The translations under genes and the position numbers were made by a program. Of a stretch of 64,000 bases of DNA, positions 35,928 to 48,084 are shown in pieces (position 1 is the stretch's first letter; the number at the start of each line of letters is the position of its first letter). Source of the stretch: Castor canadensis. Taxonomy: Eukaryota > Chordata > Mammalia > Rodentia > Castoridae. The notes below the pieces were generated by a model. That model saw only the letters and a list, made by a program, of their open reading frames with translations, did not search any database and was not told the origin of the DNA. Location: the NCBI RefSeq assembly GCF_047511655.1, contig NC_133402.1, forward strand, positions 62,128,951-62,192,950. Direction: 5' to 3'.

Positions 35928-36168
35928 TGGGCGCCAGTGGCTCAAGCTTGTAATCCTAGCTACTTAGAAGGCAGAGACCAGGAGGATCATGGTTTGAGAC
36001 CAGCCCAGGCAAAAAGTTTGTGAGATCCTACTTAAAAATACCCAACATGAAAAAAGACTGACAGAGTGACTCAAGTGGTAGAGCACCTGCCAAGCAAGTG
36101 TGAGGCCCTGAGTTCAAACCCCAGTACCACCAAAAAAAAAAAAAAAAACAAAAAAACAAAAAAACTTG
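35928..36168 (+). repeat. B1-ID composite SINE
   Basis: GCGCCAGTGGCTCAAGCTTG to CCTGAGTTCAAACCCCAGTA and poly-A. Confidence 0.85.
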
Positions 36169-36229
36169 CAGTTGGACAAAGAAGAAAGACTTATAGTTAA
36201 CCGCTCCCCATGGTCAAAGATTTTACTCA

Positions 36230-36455
36230 TCTTTTTTTTTTTGGTGGTACTGGGTTTGAACTCAGGACCTCACATTTGCTACCAGGCACTCTACCACTTA
36301 AGCCACTCTGCCAGCGGCCTTTTTTTGTGAGTTTTTTTTTTTCAAGATAGGGTCTTGAGAACTATTTGTCTGGGAGTGTCTTCAATTCTCAATCCTCCTA
36401 TCTCTGCCTTCTGAGTAGCTAGGATTACAGACTTGAGCCACCTGGCACGAGGCTT
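36230..36455 (-). repeat. B1-ID composite SINE
   Basis: Poly-T, GGTGGTACTGGGTTTGAACT to GACTTGAGCCACCTGGCACG. Confidence 0.85.
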
Positions 36456-36599
36456 TATTCAGCTTTTCATTGTCTAACTGTTCAATCTGAACAGGTGGCC
36501 AAAGTTTACTTAACAATTGAGGAAAAACTATAACATGAAATAAAGAGGCCAAATTAGTAAAACAGAGACATCAGAACTAATGAACACTGCGCATATAAA

Positions 36600-36665
36600 C
36601 AGGGAGAGAAGGAAGAAGAGGGAGGGAGGGAGGGAAGGAGGAAAGGAGAAAGGGACAAGGGGAGG
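36600..36665. repeat. Purine-rich GGGA repeat
   Basis: GAGGGAGGGAGGGAGGGA lies within a longer G/A tract. Four G-triplets could form a quadruplex. Confidence 0.8.
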
Positions 36666-37009
36666 AAAAATGGAAGCACAATGTTTGGGAGATGGCAAAG
36701 AAAGGTAGGAAATCTCCCACAAAACAAAGCAGAAAACTTAAAAAAAAAAAAAAAACCTACATCATTCCAGTAAGTCCAACTAAAAGGAATCTGAAAGGGA
36801 AAAATGGGGGAAAGAGGAAAGAAATTGTATAAAGGAAATGAAACCTTTGTTCTCTGAAACACAGTAGACTAAATAACATGACAATCTCACTTTAACAAAA
36901 CATCTAGAAATGTTGGATAAATTAAATATCCTCTCAAATACTGAGCTCACAAAAATAGGCTTTCAGCTGCCCTCGAAGAATCTGTCAATATGAGTAAGCA
37001 AGACCTTTG

Positions 37010-37145
37010 GCTGTTCTGTTTCGTTTCGAGACAGCTTTTCACTATGTAGCTGAAGCTGGCCTCAAACTTGGGAGGTCCTACTGCCCCAGTCTCCCAAGTG
37101 CTGGGAGTACTGGGAGTCTATAAGCATGTGCCACCACGATGGCTT
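37010..37145 (-). repeat. B1 SINE
   Basis: TTCACTATGTAGCTGAAGCT to AAGCATGTGCCACCACGATG. Confidence 0.75.
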
Positions 37146-37315
37146 GAACTGGCTTTGATGGCCTTACAGTGCCTTGGGAGCCACATGAGGTAATGAGTTA
37201 ACTGAGACCCCTGCTGCCTTTTACACTATCAATGAAAGGATGACCTGGGGGCGGGGGCACAGGCAGGTATCAACCAACAGCTTTGAAATTTTTTTCTAAG
37301 ACAAGAAATGTCTTT

Positions 37316-37415
37316 GGGGCTGGAGGTGTATCTTAAGCAGAAGAATTCCTGCCTAGCAAGCAGGAAGCCCTGAATTCAAACCCCAGTACAGTCACCAAAA
37401 AAAAAAAAAAAAGGA
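37316..37415 (+). repeat. ID-like SINE
   Basis: GGGGCTGGAGGTGTATCTTA to GAATTCAAACCCCAGTACAG and poly-A. Confidence 0.8.
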
Positions 37416-37814
37416 AAAAAAAATTTATTTAAACTCTGTAAACTAGGGAAGGAAAGGAGCTCTTAAAAATGTTCAAATTAAAAAAAAATTTCAATTAAGA
37501 AATCACAGTGACAACCTACTTTAAAAAAAACCCACACCTCTACTTAAACACAGTAAAACACTAAAAACAAAGAGATCTTGAAAACAGTCTGAGAATGATT
37601 TCAAAGGCACAGGAAAGTAAAGAAAAAAAAATCATAAATTGAACTTAATGAAAATTGCAACAAGAGGCAGTATCAGTAATTAAAATGTCAACCACAGAAT
37701 GGGAAAAAGTGTCTGCAAATCATGTATCTGACAAGGGATTGCTATACAAAATATATACAGAACTCCTAAAACTCAACAGCAAAAATAAAATTCAATTTAA
37801 AAATGGGCAGAGTA

Positions 37815-38046
37815 AGCCAGGCGCCAGTGGCTCATGCCTATGACCCTAGCTACTTGGGAGAGTGAGATGGGAGGATTGAAATTTTGACACCACCTGGGGC
37901 AAACAGTTCACAAGACACCCATTTCCAAAATAACTAGACCAAAATGGACTGGTGAGGCTCAAGTGGTAAAGTGCCTGCTTTGCAAATACCAAGTCCTGAG
38001 TTCAAACCCCAGTCCCACCAAAAAAAAAAAAAAAAAAAAAAAAAAC
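37815..38046 (+). repeat. B1-ID composite SINE
   Basis: GCCAGGCGCCAGTGGCTCAT to GAGTTCAAACCCCAGTCCCA and poly-A, inside an old L1. Confidence 0.85.
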
Positions 38047-38431
38047 GCACTAAGGATGCTCACAGTCCAGGTACAGGTGGGGGTAGAGATGGAAGGGTCT
38101 TTCAGTCCACAAGGTTAGGGACCTGCCTGGACAATACAGCCAGATCAGAGAGCAAAACAAGAAAGAAAAGGCAAAGGACTTGAATAGAAAAAGCTATACA
38201 ATATAAAAAAAGGCCAATAAGACATGAAGATGCTCAACAACACTGATGTGTAAGGAACACAAGCCAAAACCACACCAAGACAGCACTTCACACCCAATAG
38301 GACCATCACATCAGAAACCCAGGAAATAACAAGTGCTATAAGGACTCGATGAAACTGGAGCTCATGTGCACTGCAATACAGACGTGGTGGAAAACAATAT
38401 GGTGGTCGCTCAAAAAACAAAATATAGAATT

Positions 38432-38545
38432 ACCAGAACTAGGAGTGTTGCTCCATGGCAAAGCACCTACTTATCATGTGTGAGGCCCTGGGTTCAATCC
38501 CCAGCACCACAAAAATAAATAAATAAATAAATAAATAAACAAACC
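38432..38545 (+). repeat. ID-like SINE with (AAAT)n tail
   Basis: CTAGGAGTGTTGCTCCATGG to GGGTTCAATCCCCAGCACCA. Confidence 0.8.
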
Positions 38546-39040
38546 TACTCCTGGGTATATACTGAAAAGAACTGAAAGCAGGGTCTTGGAGTGGCATTGT
38601 CTGCAATAGTTAATGTTGAGAGATGAACAGATAATCAAAGAGGAGCAAGTGAATCAATGGAGGGTCATCCACTTAAAAAGGGATGAAATCCTCACATATG
38701 CTACAACAGAGATTGACGCTTAAGGGCATTAGGGCAAGTGAAACAAGCCAGTCAAAAGGACAAACTGAATGATTTACTTATATGCCGTACGTAAGTGGAA
38801 TGCTCTCATTCACACAAACAGAAAGCCCACCAGAGGGGGAGAAGGAATGGGGAACTACTGGTACCAACTAACTGGTACCAAGTTTTCAGTTTTGCAAAAC
38901 GAAAAGAGTTCTGGAAATGAATGGAGGCTGACAGTTGCACAACACTATCTGTGCACTTCATGACACTGACTGTGTACCTGAAAATAGTTAAGAGAGCAAT
39001 TCCATGTTACATACATTTTGCTACAATTTTAAAAGCACAT

Positions 39041-39145
39041 GGAGAGCTGGGGTACAGCTCAGTGGTGGAGCACTTGCCTGGCTGGCATGCAAAAGGTGCT
39101 AGGTTCCACCCCTACACTTCAAAAACGCTTAGGGGAAAAAGTAGG
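39041..39145 (+). repeat. ID-like SINE
   Basis: GAGCTGGGGTACAGCTCAGT to the B-box region GCTAGGTTCCACCCCTACAC. Confidence 0.75.
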
Positions 39146-39291
39146 CCAAGAGCACAATAGATCACCTGAAAAAGAATGACAATTCCATTGCACAAGATTT
39201 CTCAGAACAAAATTAAGTAGTAGCATCAAGGTGCTAAGGGAAAATGGTATCAAACTAGATTACCAAACTATCTCTCAAAAATGAGGGTGAA

Positions 39292-39640
39292 GGGCTGCGG
39301 GTGTGACTCAAATATAGAGTCCTGGCCTAGCAAGCCAGTGGCCAGAATTCAATCCCCAGTACTACTAAATAAATAAATGAATAAAAAATAAAAAGGTGGG
39401 GATTAAAATAAAAACCTTTTCAGCTGGGAACCAGGAGCTCACACCTATAATTGTAAATACTCAGGAAGCAGAGATCAGGAGGATCACAGTTCAAGGTCAG
39501 CCCTGGCAAACAGTTCATGAGATCTTATCTTGAAAAACCCATCACAAAAGAGGACTGACAGAGTAGTTCAAGTGGTAGGGCACCTGCCTAGCAAGCATGA
39601 GGCCCTGAGTTCAAACCCCAGAAGCACCAAAAAATTTTTC
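39292..39640 (+). repeat. ID-like SINE followed by B1-ID composite
   Basis: ID-like unit at 39292-39400 (TCAATCCCCAGTACTACTAA). Composite at 39421-39640 ending CCTGAGTTCAAACCCCAGAA. Confidence 0.8.
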
Positions 39641-40024
39641 AACAAGCTGACCTTTAACAGCTAGTGAATAAATAAATTTCCAAAGGATGCACTTCAGAAA
39701 AACAGAAGCCATTCAAAATTGAAAATAAGTTCAAGGGTAGTAATTTTACCATAATCTCATTCCAATCATGAGAGAATATTCAATGAACCCAAATAGAGGG
39801 ACATTCTGAAAAACAACTATCGGTACTCTTCAGCAGTGTCCAGGTCATGAATGACAAGAAAAACTGAAGCCTACTACACAAAAGAAAAGACTAAAAAGAA
39901 ATAACAACTAAATGCAATGTGGGCCTTGCACAGAATACTTGAGGAGAAAAATGTCATTAGTGGAAGCCTGGTAAAATGCAAATAAGGGTTTCAGCTTCTT
40001 TACTAATATTGTACAGGTGTTAAC

Positions 40025-40435
40025 ATTATCATCTTGCCCTGGTTGCTATGATCAAATACCTGAGAGAAATAATTTAAGGGAAGGAACGAGTTCTTGGCTC
40101 ACAGTGTGAGGTTTCCGTCCTTGGTGGGCTTGTTCCAAGTCTGAGCTGTGGCGAGGCAGAGCATCATGGCAGAAGGGCGTGGTAGAACACAGCTGCTCAG
40201 CTCATGGCAGGCAGCCAGGAAGCAAAGTGAGAGAAAGCCTGTGCTTTGGGCTTTCTCCTTTCCCTGTTTTACCCACTCAGGCCCCAACCTCTGAGATGGA
40301 ACTGCCCACATTCAGGGCAGGTCCTCCCGCCTTAGTTAGTCCTCTCTAGAAACCCCTCAGACACACCCAGAGCTCTGGTTTACTAATCTAGGTGTTTCTC
40401 AATCCAATCAAGTTGACAATCAAGACTAACATCTC
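40025..40435 (+). mobile_element. Rodent interspersed repeat, possibly URR1-like (hAT-derived)
   Basis: It contains TTGCTATGATCAAATACC, TTCTTGGCTCACAGT, CATCATGGCAGAAGG and TCAAGTTGACAATCAAGACT in the order I associate with a common rodent non-autonomous DNA repeat. The family name is from memory and uncertain. Confidence 0.4.
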
Positions 40436-40757
40436 ACCATTGATGATTATGGTGATGATTATGTCATGTGCCTATCTGGTACAGATACTATACACCTAGG
40501 CTATATGATGTGGATATAGTGTACCTATTGTCCTAAGGCATGATGAACAAAATATGAGACTAAATCAAGTATGAGAGAAAATGATGCAATTAATACACCA
40601 ATGAACACCAAGCATGTGAGGCTGCAGCCAGTGTAACATGGCATCCAGCTTTACAGGACTTTCTTTGTAACTAAAAGGAGTACACTCCGAAATCATAATA
40701 AAACTACAGAACAGCAACTACATAAACCAGTAACAGTTGTTCACCATCACTATCATC

Positions 40758-40945
40758 AGTCAGGCATTGGCAGCTCACGCTTATAATCCTAGCTACTTGG
40801 GAGGCTGAGATCAAGAGGATCGAAGTTCCAGACAAGCCCAGGGAAATAGTTCTCAAGACCCCACCTCCAAAAGAACTAGAGCAGTGGACTGGAGGTGTGG
40901 CTCTGCTGTGCAAGTGCAAAGCCCTAGTTCCAAGAACAACAGCAG
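40758..40945 (+). repeat. B1-ID composite SINE
   Basis: CAGGCATTGGCAGCTCACGC to GGACTGGAGGTGTGGCTCTG. Confidence 0.75.
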
Positions 40946-41202
40946 AAAGTATTATACTGTGAAGGTAGTTGTGCGTGCTATATTTTTACACGGTTTCTTT
41001 ACACCAGCATCACCACAAACATGTGAGTATTAGATCAAGATGGTACAATGGCTACAGCTGTACTGGGTCAAAGAAATGTTTCAGCTCCCTTATAATCTTA
41101 TGGGGCCACAGTTACACAAGAAGTCTATCGCTAACTGAAATATCACATGGCTCACACAAATCATAGCACTTGATCTCATGTTTTCTTCAAGAAATATAGG
41201 AG

Positions 41203-41395
41203 CTGGGTGCTGGTGGCTCATGCCTGTAATCCTAGCTACTTAGGAGGCAGAGATTAGGAGGATCATCATTCAAAGCCAGCCCAAGCAAATAGTTTGCAAG
41301 ACCCTGTCTTGAAAAACCCATCACAAAAAAAGGCTGGTGGAGTGGTTTGAGGTGTAGGCCCTGAGTTCAAACCCCAGTCCTACAAAAAAAAAGAA
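41203..41395 (+). repeat. B1-ID composite SINE
   Basis: GGTGCTGGTGGCTCATGCCT to CCTGAGTTCAAACCCCAGTC. Confidence 0.85.
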
Positions 41396-41814
41396 AGACA
41401 GACAAGAGTGTGTACAAGATAACCAACAGCTAAGAAGAAGAGTGGGTAAAATAGGGAGAGGCTAGAGAGCTATCTGACCCAGTAAGCCTCACACACAATT
41501 ATTATAAAACACAAACTGACAGAACTTCCTATTTTGGATATAAAAACTTTATCAAAATCAGACTGGTCCTTAGGATATACTGATTAACTGCAAAATTCAT
41601 CCAAGTTGTCATTGTCACAATATGAAAAACAGTAGGCATTGTTCTGCCTACTGCTACAGGAATTGTAATAGTTAGATGGCAGGCTATAGATTACTCTACC
41701 CTAGCAGTTGTTGCGATGAAAAAAAAAAATCCAAAAATGTTCTACAAAATCAGTCAGTCAAATTAAAGGAATAATTCTTTGTTTTCATTGGGACCATTTG
41801 AATTTAATAATTAA

Positions 41815-41935
41815 ATTTTTTTTTTGAGACAGTCTCACTATGTAGCTCAGGCTGATCTCAAACTCAAGATCCCCATGTCTCAGCCTCTTGGGTGCTGGAA
41901 TTATAGGCATGCACCACCATACCTGGCTTGGATTC
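41815..41935 (-). repeat. B1 SINE
   Basis: Poly-T, GAGACAGTCTCACTATGTAG to GGCATGCACCACCATACCTG. Confidence 0.8.
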
Positions 41936-42404
41936 TTTCTTTACAGGTTCAATTTACACATACACCTACATATAGATATATTCATACATACCTAGACAGA
42001 CAGTCTACCACGGCTCTCTTCGGCAGTTAGTCAGAATGCTTCACTATAGACCTAGAGTTAAAAGTGAAGAAAAAAACATCCTTTTGTGCTCTATTTTCCA
42101 CTGTGACGATAGAGACATATACTATCACTCTTATTTTCAAATGCACTAATCTCTGGCTACATATTCGGTTTAGCGCACATACCCAATGCTTCTGTGACTG
42201 CAAGTGCAGTGGTCTCCCGACACAGTATTTCTGCTCTGTGACTAACGACTCACACTGTCATGACTACTGCATTTTACTCTTCTTATTTTTAGGGCTTTTT
42301 TCTTCTTTCATCGCAGTTTTAAGATTTTATGTCATTTCATGATATCTGTATTTCCTTTTAGGAAACTTACATTTATATAAGTTGTATTTGTTGATTGACT
42401 GGTT

Positions 42405-42605
42405 GAATGCAGTACTGGGGATTGAATCTAGGGCAAGTACTCTATGGCTTGAGTCACGCCCCTAATTCTTTGGTTTTTTTTTTGTTTTGGTTTTGTTTTT
42501 GAAGTAGGGTCTCACTAACTCTGCCCAGATTGGCCTGGAATTCATCACCCTCCTGCTTCTGCCTCCCAAGTGTCTGGGATTACAGCAGAGTGCCAACACG
42601 CAAGC
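42405..42605 (-). repeat. ID-like fragment plus B1 SINE
   Basis: GCAGTACTGGGGATTGAATC at the left; GGGTCTCACTAACTCTGCCC to TCTGGGATTACAGCAGAGTG at the right. Confidence 0.7.
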
Positions 42606-43039
42606 TAAAAATACGCAATTTTTAACAAGTCAAAAGAACCTATAATATGTAGCAAAAGACTATAAGGGCCTTAAAATATTAATGTTACAAAAGTCTGCTT
42701 AACCACATGTATCTTTTCTAAATATAAACTTGTTTCTATTCACGGTAAGCCCACTGTAATAAAAAATAAGTCACAACCATAGCTCACAGCCATCATATAA
42801 CCAACTGATTAACTGAAATATAATTGAACTTAAACAGAACATACAGAAATAGTATATTTTTATAATTTTAGGAAATGGTGGCAGTAGTGAAAGCATGATC
42901 GATCAAAAACATTAGCTAATTTTCAAATCACTCACTTGTACTTGAACGAATTTCTAACACCCTAGAAAAACCAGAAACTGTGGAAAGACCCAACCAAAAA
43001 GACTATAAAGGTTTTGGTTTCTCCAAACTACTTCCCCCT

Positions 43040-43170
43040 ATTCCAGCTTTCCTTGCACACAGAATTCTTTGTGGTCTGATGCTTTTTCGTGCCCCTTTGT
43101 CAACTCGGTGTCCCACAGTGCCTTTAACATAGGAAACACTCTCTAAGTGTCTGTTCAATGACTCACAGAA
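43040..43170 (+). repeat. L2 LINE 3' fragment
   Basis: It contains CACAGTGCCTTTAACATAGG and CTAAGTGTCTGTTCAATGAC near its end, an L2 tail pattern. Confidence 0.5.
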
Positions 43171-43256
43171 AGACCATGGTGGGGAGTCACCATGTCTCTA
43201 CGCCTACTAACTGGTGTGCTGGTTCATATCATGCCTAAGAAGAGCAAAGGTAAAAA

Positions 43257-43345
43257 AGGCTTGGGCTATACCTCAGTGGTAGAGCACGTGATTACCAAGC
43301 ACAAGGCCCTGGGTTCAACCCCCTCACCAAAAAATAAAGAGGGGA
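43257..43345 (+). repeat. ID-like SINE
   Basis: GGCTTGGGCTATACCTCAGT to CCCTGGGTTCAACCCCCTCA. Confidence 0.8.
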
Positions 43346-43589
43346 AGGTCTTGAATTTGAAAGGATGGTTAACAAAACAGAATAAGGGCACTGAAAAGTA
43401 CTCAGGATTTAAATTCTGACTAGATCATGGCAAATTTTTCCAACAGGGAAGAAAAGACATTTAAAAGCATGTGTATTTTAAAAGCAAAGATAATTCCAGT
43501 GGCCATGCTTAGGGATAGGAGAGAGTAAAAGATTTAAATAAAAGGAAGGTCAATTGGGAAGCTATTATTGTGCTTCTTAAACAAAAAGT

Positions 43590-43765
43590 ACTGAGGGGAT
43601 GGCTCCAGCTAGCCTAGGAAACACTAGGCCCTAATTTAATCCCCATTAGCAGGCCTGTTGGTGCCTGACTCTAGAGAGTCTGAGGCAGGAAGATTGAGAG
43701 ATGCTGGTCAGCCTGGGTTACTTAGTGAGCACCTGTACCAAAAACCAAAACAAAAAACAACAAAA
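43590..43765 (+). repeat. ID-like plus B1 pieces, diverged
   Basis: GGGGATGGCTCCAGCTAGCC, then GTCTGAGGCAGGAAGATTGA and GTCAGCCTGGGTTACTTAGT. Confidence 0.5.
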
Positions 43766-44437
43766 AAAGGAACGATGGCACAGACTAGTAAACAGTATAA
43801 ATGAAAAAAACAGATATAGACTATCTTTTTTGCTTTAGGCATCTCTATCAAGAAAAATCCTCTTCAGATTGATAGGGGAAAAAAACCAAATTTTGGTACA
43901 GTGCATAAAATAGGCAGTTAATAATTTTAATCAATGAATTAATAGAAACTGAACCTCAATACGAATGAGATTAAAGAGAGCTCCTAACTATTATAAGTAA
44001 AGCTTCAAAAAGGTGTAGTATTCCAGGTAAAGCTCCACAAAGCTGTGACAATCATTCAGAAACTCTGGGAAACAGGAAGGTTCCGAAAACTGAAGACATG
44101 AGATGCAGAACTGTTGTTCAGAGAGAGAATGGGATCCACCAACTATTGATCCCTGAAGCTCAATTTAAGTCCAGACAGGATTCTAGAGCCATTACCAGGA
44201 CTTTGAGAACACCTAGGAAGAATTAATAATCCACACATGCCACTGGAAAGTAGCATAGATCCATTATGGACAAATAAAGACAAGTGAGAACTCCTACCTT
44301 GAGTTATTAAACTGATAGGCCAAGGAAAAGGAGGTATAGGAAGTCTGGATTTTAATACAGCAACTGTCAGAGACCCTCAGATGTTCCTGGTGAAAATCTG
44401 GAAATTTCTGAGGTAGAAATGAGCTGAATTCCAGGCC

Positions 44438-44620
44438 AAGAGCCACAGTGGCTCACGCTTGTAATCCTAACTACTCAGGAGCCAGAAGTCAGGAGGACTG
44501 AGGTTCGAAGCCAGTCCAGAGACCCTATCTTGAAAAAAAACACCTCAAAAAAAGGGCTGGTGGAGTGGCTCAAAGTGTAGGTCCTGAGTTAAAACCCAAG
44601 TACTGCACAAAAAAAAAAGA
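44438..44620 (+). repeat. B1-ID composite SINE
   Basis: CACAGTGGCTCACGCTTGTA to GGGCTGGTGGAGTGGCTCAA. Confidence 0.85.
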
Positions 44621-44955
44621 ATTGGTCTGGCCAACTTTAACCAAAGAGTTAATCGTTTTTTATCATCCTTAAGGGAAGTTTCTAGAAGACATGTCCTCTG
44701 CTATTAACCCTGCCTATTCAACACTTCAAGAAAACGTTTGCATCAAATTGCAGGATTGTCAAATTTACAAATTCATCAAATGCATAGATTTGATATTTAT
44801 TACATGACCAAATCAAGACTTTAAAAAAAAAAACTGTCAACAGAACTAGAACTAATCCAATAAGGAAAATTTAATACAGGTAAATCCAATATCCTACCAA
44901 AAAAAAAAATCTAATAAAGAATCAGAAGAACATGACTTTAAGAACTGGAACAGAG

Positions 44956-45065
44956 CTGGCCGTGGCAATACATGTCTGTAATCCCAGTCAGTAGGGAAGT
45001 AGAGGCTGGAAATCATGGGGTTTGAGGCCAATAGCAAGAACCTCTCTCTCAAAAAAAAAAGAAAG
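44956..45065 (+). repeat. B1 SINE, diverged
   Basis: CTGGCCGTGGCAATACATGT, then an A-rich tail. Confidence 0.65.
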
Positions 45066-45179
45066 AAAATTGAGAGAGCATGGACAAAGAATTTCAGTCA
45101 ACTATAAAATCAATAAGTAATAAATATTTTTTCTACCTACTATATATATATACACAGGCGCAAATCACCCATGCCCAGC

Positions 45180-45325
45180 CCACTTAACTTTTTTATTAAC
45201 TTATGAGGTAGATCCCGTTATTAGCCCATTTTATAGAGGAGAAACTGAGGCTCAGAATATTAACCTAACTCACTCAAGTCACCTAGCCAATAAATTATAG
45301 AGTCAGAATTTAAACCCAGGAAGGC
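45180..45325 (-). repeat. MIR SINE
   Basis: It contains CCATTTTATAGAGGAGAAAC and TGAGGCTCAGAATATTAACC, then CACCTAGCCAATAAATTATA. Confidence 0.75.
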
Positions 45326-45454
45326 TAGCCCCAGCGTTCATCTTCTTAAATAATACAGAAGCTAAAAGTTTAACTTCCTACGTGATTATGAATCCGTATG
45401 ATGTAGTTGCCAAAGAAGCAAACCTACTCTTTAAATACTTGCTTTAAAAGTAGA

Positions 45455-45553
45455 GGTGGACTTGGGAGTGACTCAAATGGTAGAGCACCTGCTTAGCAAG
45501 TGAGAGCCTAAATTCAACCCCCCAGTACCTCCAGGAAAAAAAAAAAAAAAAAA
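45455..45553 (+). repeat. ID-like SINE
   Basis: GGGAGTGACTCAAATGGTAG to poly-A. Confidence 0.75.
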
Positions 45554-45782
45554 CCAAAGACCTTCTACACGAACCAAAACAAATTCATAAATAAGCCATT
45601 AGTCCTGTTGAAAAGTTAAAATGAAAATGACAGAAAAATCACCAGAAGTTAAAGATTGAGAAGATTTTCTCTAAGAAAGAAAAAAATCTGTGGAATATAA
45701 GTATCTTCAAATATCTGAAAATCCACAATGCAGTAAAGAGAGAAAATATCCAGTGAGGATAAACTTCCAGTTCAGTAGAAGA

Positions 45783-46200
45783 AAAGTGTGATAGCATGCC
45801 TGTGACCCCAACTGTTCAAGAGGCAGAGATAGGAGGATCACGATTTGAAGCCAGCCCAGGGGAAACATGAGACTCTCTCTGAAAATTAACTAAAAAGCAA
45901 AAGGACTAATGGTAAGGTTCAAGTGGTACAGCACTTGTTCAATCCCCAATTCAAAAGGGAGAGAGAGGAAGGGAGGGAGGGGGGAGGAAGGGAGGATGGA
46001 TTTTATAAAAACCAGTTGTCCGGTGGTACAGCACCTGCCTAGCAAGCCCAAGGCCCTGAGTTCAACTCCTAGTCCACCTTGGCATGGTGGTGCACACCTG
46101 CAATCCTAGCACGGATTACAGGACACGGAGGCCTGGGCTACACAGTAAGTCCAAGGCCAGCCTGGAACATACAAAGAGACCATGACTCAAAAAACAAAAA
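45783..46200 (+). repeat. SINE cluster: composite, ID-like, B1
   Basis: Composite at 45783-45960, a purine run (45958-46000), ID-like at about 46020-46075, B1 at 46076-46200 (GGCATGGTGGTGCACACCTG). Confidence 0.7.
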
Positions 46201-46499
46201 TCAGTTGTCCAAATATCTTTGCCTCAGAAACTATGAATCACCTCTCCAGAAAAATATACAAATGCAAATTATTTTGCAAAACAGTTTAAGGATTCACAAA
46301 CCTACTTTTCAACCTATGCCTAAAGTCACGTATCCCAGATTAAAACAGATTCAAGTATTTAATCATCCTTAAAATCCACTCTAATGCGAAATTCTGTGAC
46401 CTAAAAGAACTGTTAATCTATGCTTCCTAGTTTCTTCTGAGATCTGTTATGAGACATATTGCAATGAGTTTAAAGAGGAAAGCACTTAGATTGCATTTC

Positions 46500-46572
46500 A
46501 CAGCCCCCCAAGCCCCCCACTGGGGGTCAAACCCAGTGCTCCACCACGGAGCTACGCCCCAAGCCTCCAGCT
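46500..46572 (-). repeat. ID-like SINE
   Basis: CACTGGGGGTCAAACCCAGT to GAGCTACGCCCCAAGCCTCC. Confidence 0.7.
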
Positions 46573-48084
46573 GCACCCACAGCACACATATCGGTTAAGA
46601 ATTTCGGCTACCAGGGAAAAACTGGCTTGTGCCACTTGGAATGCACCATGCACCACGGAGCAGGGAGGATTACCATCACAGAATGGTAATCTATTAAGTA
46701 TTTCATATCAGAAACACTCAATTTTCCTTAAGTAAACAACCAGTACTAGACCACCGAAAAGCAAGAGTTCAGTAAACCCTGGGCCTTTATGAACGAATGT
46801 AAGTGCTCCAGGACTGAAACTAAGTGCACTGCCAGCAGTGCCACAGACACCACGTCTGCCATTAGACTAGACTGGTTCCAGCACAAGATGTTCTAATAAA
46901 CAACAAACAAACCCAGTACACACGCGTGACAGAACCTGGGGTCTAGGCAGTCCGTCTTCTCGAGCTATTTGAGAATGGATACTGACATCAATGTATAGTA
47001 ATAGGTAGTATGAATTTATACAGAATTTAGACAGTATAATTTAGCTGTAGCTAAATTATATATATGTATATACTTAAATATATATATTTCCAATGAAATG
47101 GACAAGCAAAATGCAATCAGTGTAGGTGAGTTTTAGGAACATAATTCTGATGCACAGAAAGAAGAAACTTCAAACTGTTTTTACAGACGATGATTTCCAG
47201 CCACAAAGACAAGAGGAAACAAGTGGTCCATTCGGCAGCTGGGAAGCCAAATGAAAAGGCAAAAAACTGGGACGTGGGGAGGAACGGGGAGAAGGGCACT
47301 GACTTGGAAGAGGAGAGTAGGTGGGTGGAGAGGGAGCCTGAGCCCCTGAGATGAAAGGAGGAAAAGAGGTCGGAGCAGTGAACATGGACAAGGAAGGAGC
47401 CTGTCCCCTGCCTCAGCAGCAGACGGGAGGCCATCCGCGTCCCTTGGTGAACCAGCACCCAGGCGAGTTCCCAATAAAAACGCCAGCAGGTGCAGCGCGC
47501 GAGTCCGTGGCGAGCTTCGTCCACGTGCATGGCGCAGTCGGGCCCCGCGCCGCCCCGGGAGGGACGCGTTTACAGACGCGCCCGCCGAGGCCACCCGTGC
47601 CAGGGGACACGGCTGGCCGTCCCTTGGCGAGATCCTCCGGACGGTGGAGCAGGACCCCAACGCGTCGGATCCTCCACTTTAGAGAAGAGTCCCCTTAAGG
47701 GGGCATCTGAGGTTCCCCCAGGGACACAAAGCTCTGCAACCCGAAGAAACACCTGGTGAGGGCAGCTCGAGGCTCGCGGTCACGAAGGGAGAAGGTAGGG
47801 GAAAAAACTGACCCCAAAGCCACCCTCCGCTCTGCCGAAAGGGACCAGGAGAACGCAGCCCTTGCCCTCGTCCCTCGTCCACCGGGCGCGGCTCAGGATC
47901 GCCCCTGAGCCTGTGGCCTGTGGTCCCGTCAGACCCGCAAGGGTCACTCGGTCCGGCCTCGGAGACGCCACTCGAGGTGACAAGGCGGCCCCGACGCTCC
48001 GGGAGGGAAACCTGCCCAGGCACGCTCCGGCCCGGGTCCAAAGGCCCTCGGCCTGCGGGCCCGCGCCCTGGTCCCGGACCTTAC

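Larger units (their letters stand above)
37640..39020 (+). mobile_element. Old L1 3' fragment
   Basis: Degraded ORF2 C-terminal sequence (TEWEKVSANHVSDKGLLYKI near 37690) continues after a composite SINE (37815-38046) and an ID-like SINE (38432-38545) to about 39020. Confidence 0.75.
1..47450 (-). other. TFDP2: Presumptive TFDP2 first intron(s)
   Basis: If the CpG island is the TFDP2 promoter, everything to its left is downstream in the gene. I saw no open frame with splice sites resembling TFDP2 coding exons. The non-repeat pieces between elements (for example 1-1220, 1420-2760, 3280-3950, 4990-6070, 8850-9480, 14610-15297, 33360-34130, 35230-35920, 42610-43040, 43760-44430, 46575-47450) are AT-rich with frequent stops, and I see nothing specific in them. 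Confidence 0.5.

Noticed and set aside
36600..36665. Regular GGGA repeats as a possible CRISPR-like array
   Set aside because: This is a simple purine microsatellite with no spacers, in eukaryotic DNA.
1..47450. Search for TFDP2 coding exons
   Set aside because: No stretch matching the DP2 DNA-binding or dimerisation regions with splice sites was recognised, so none is annotated.
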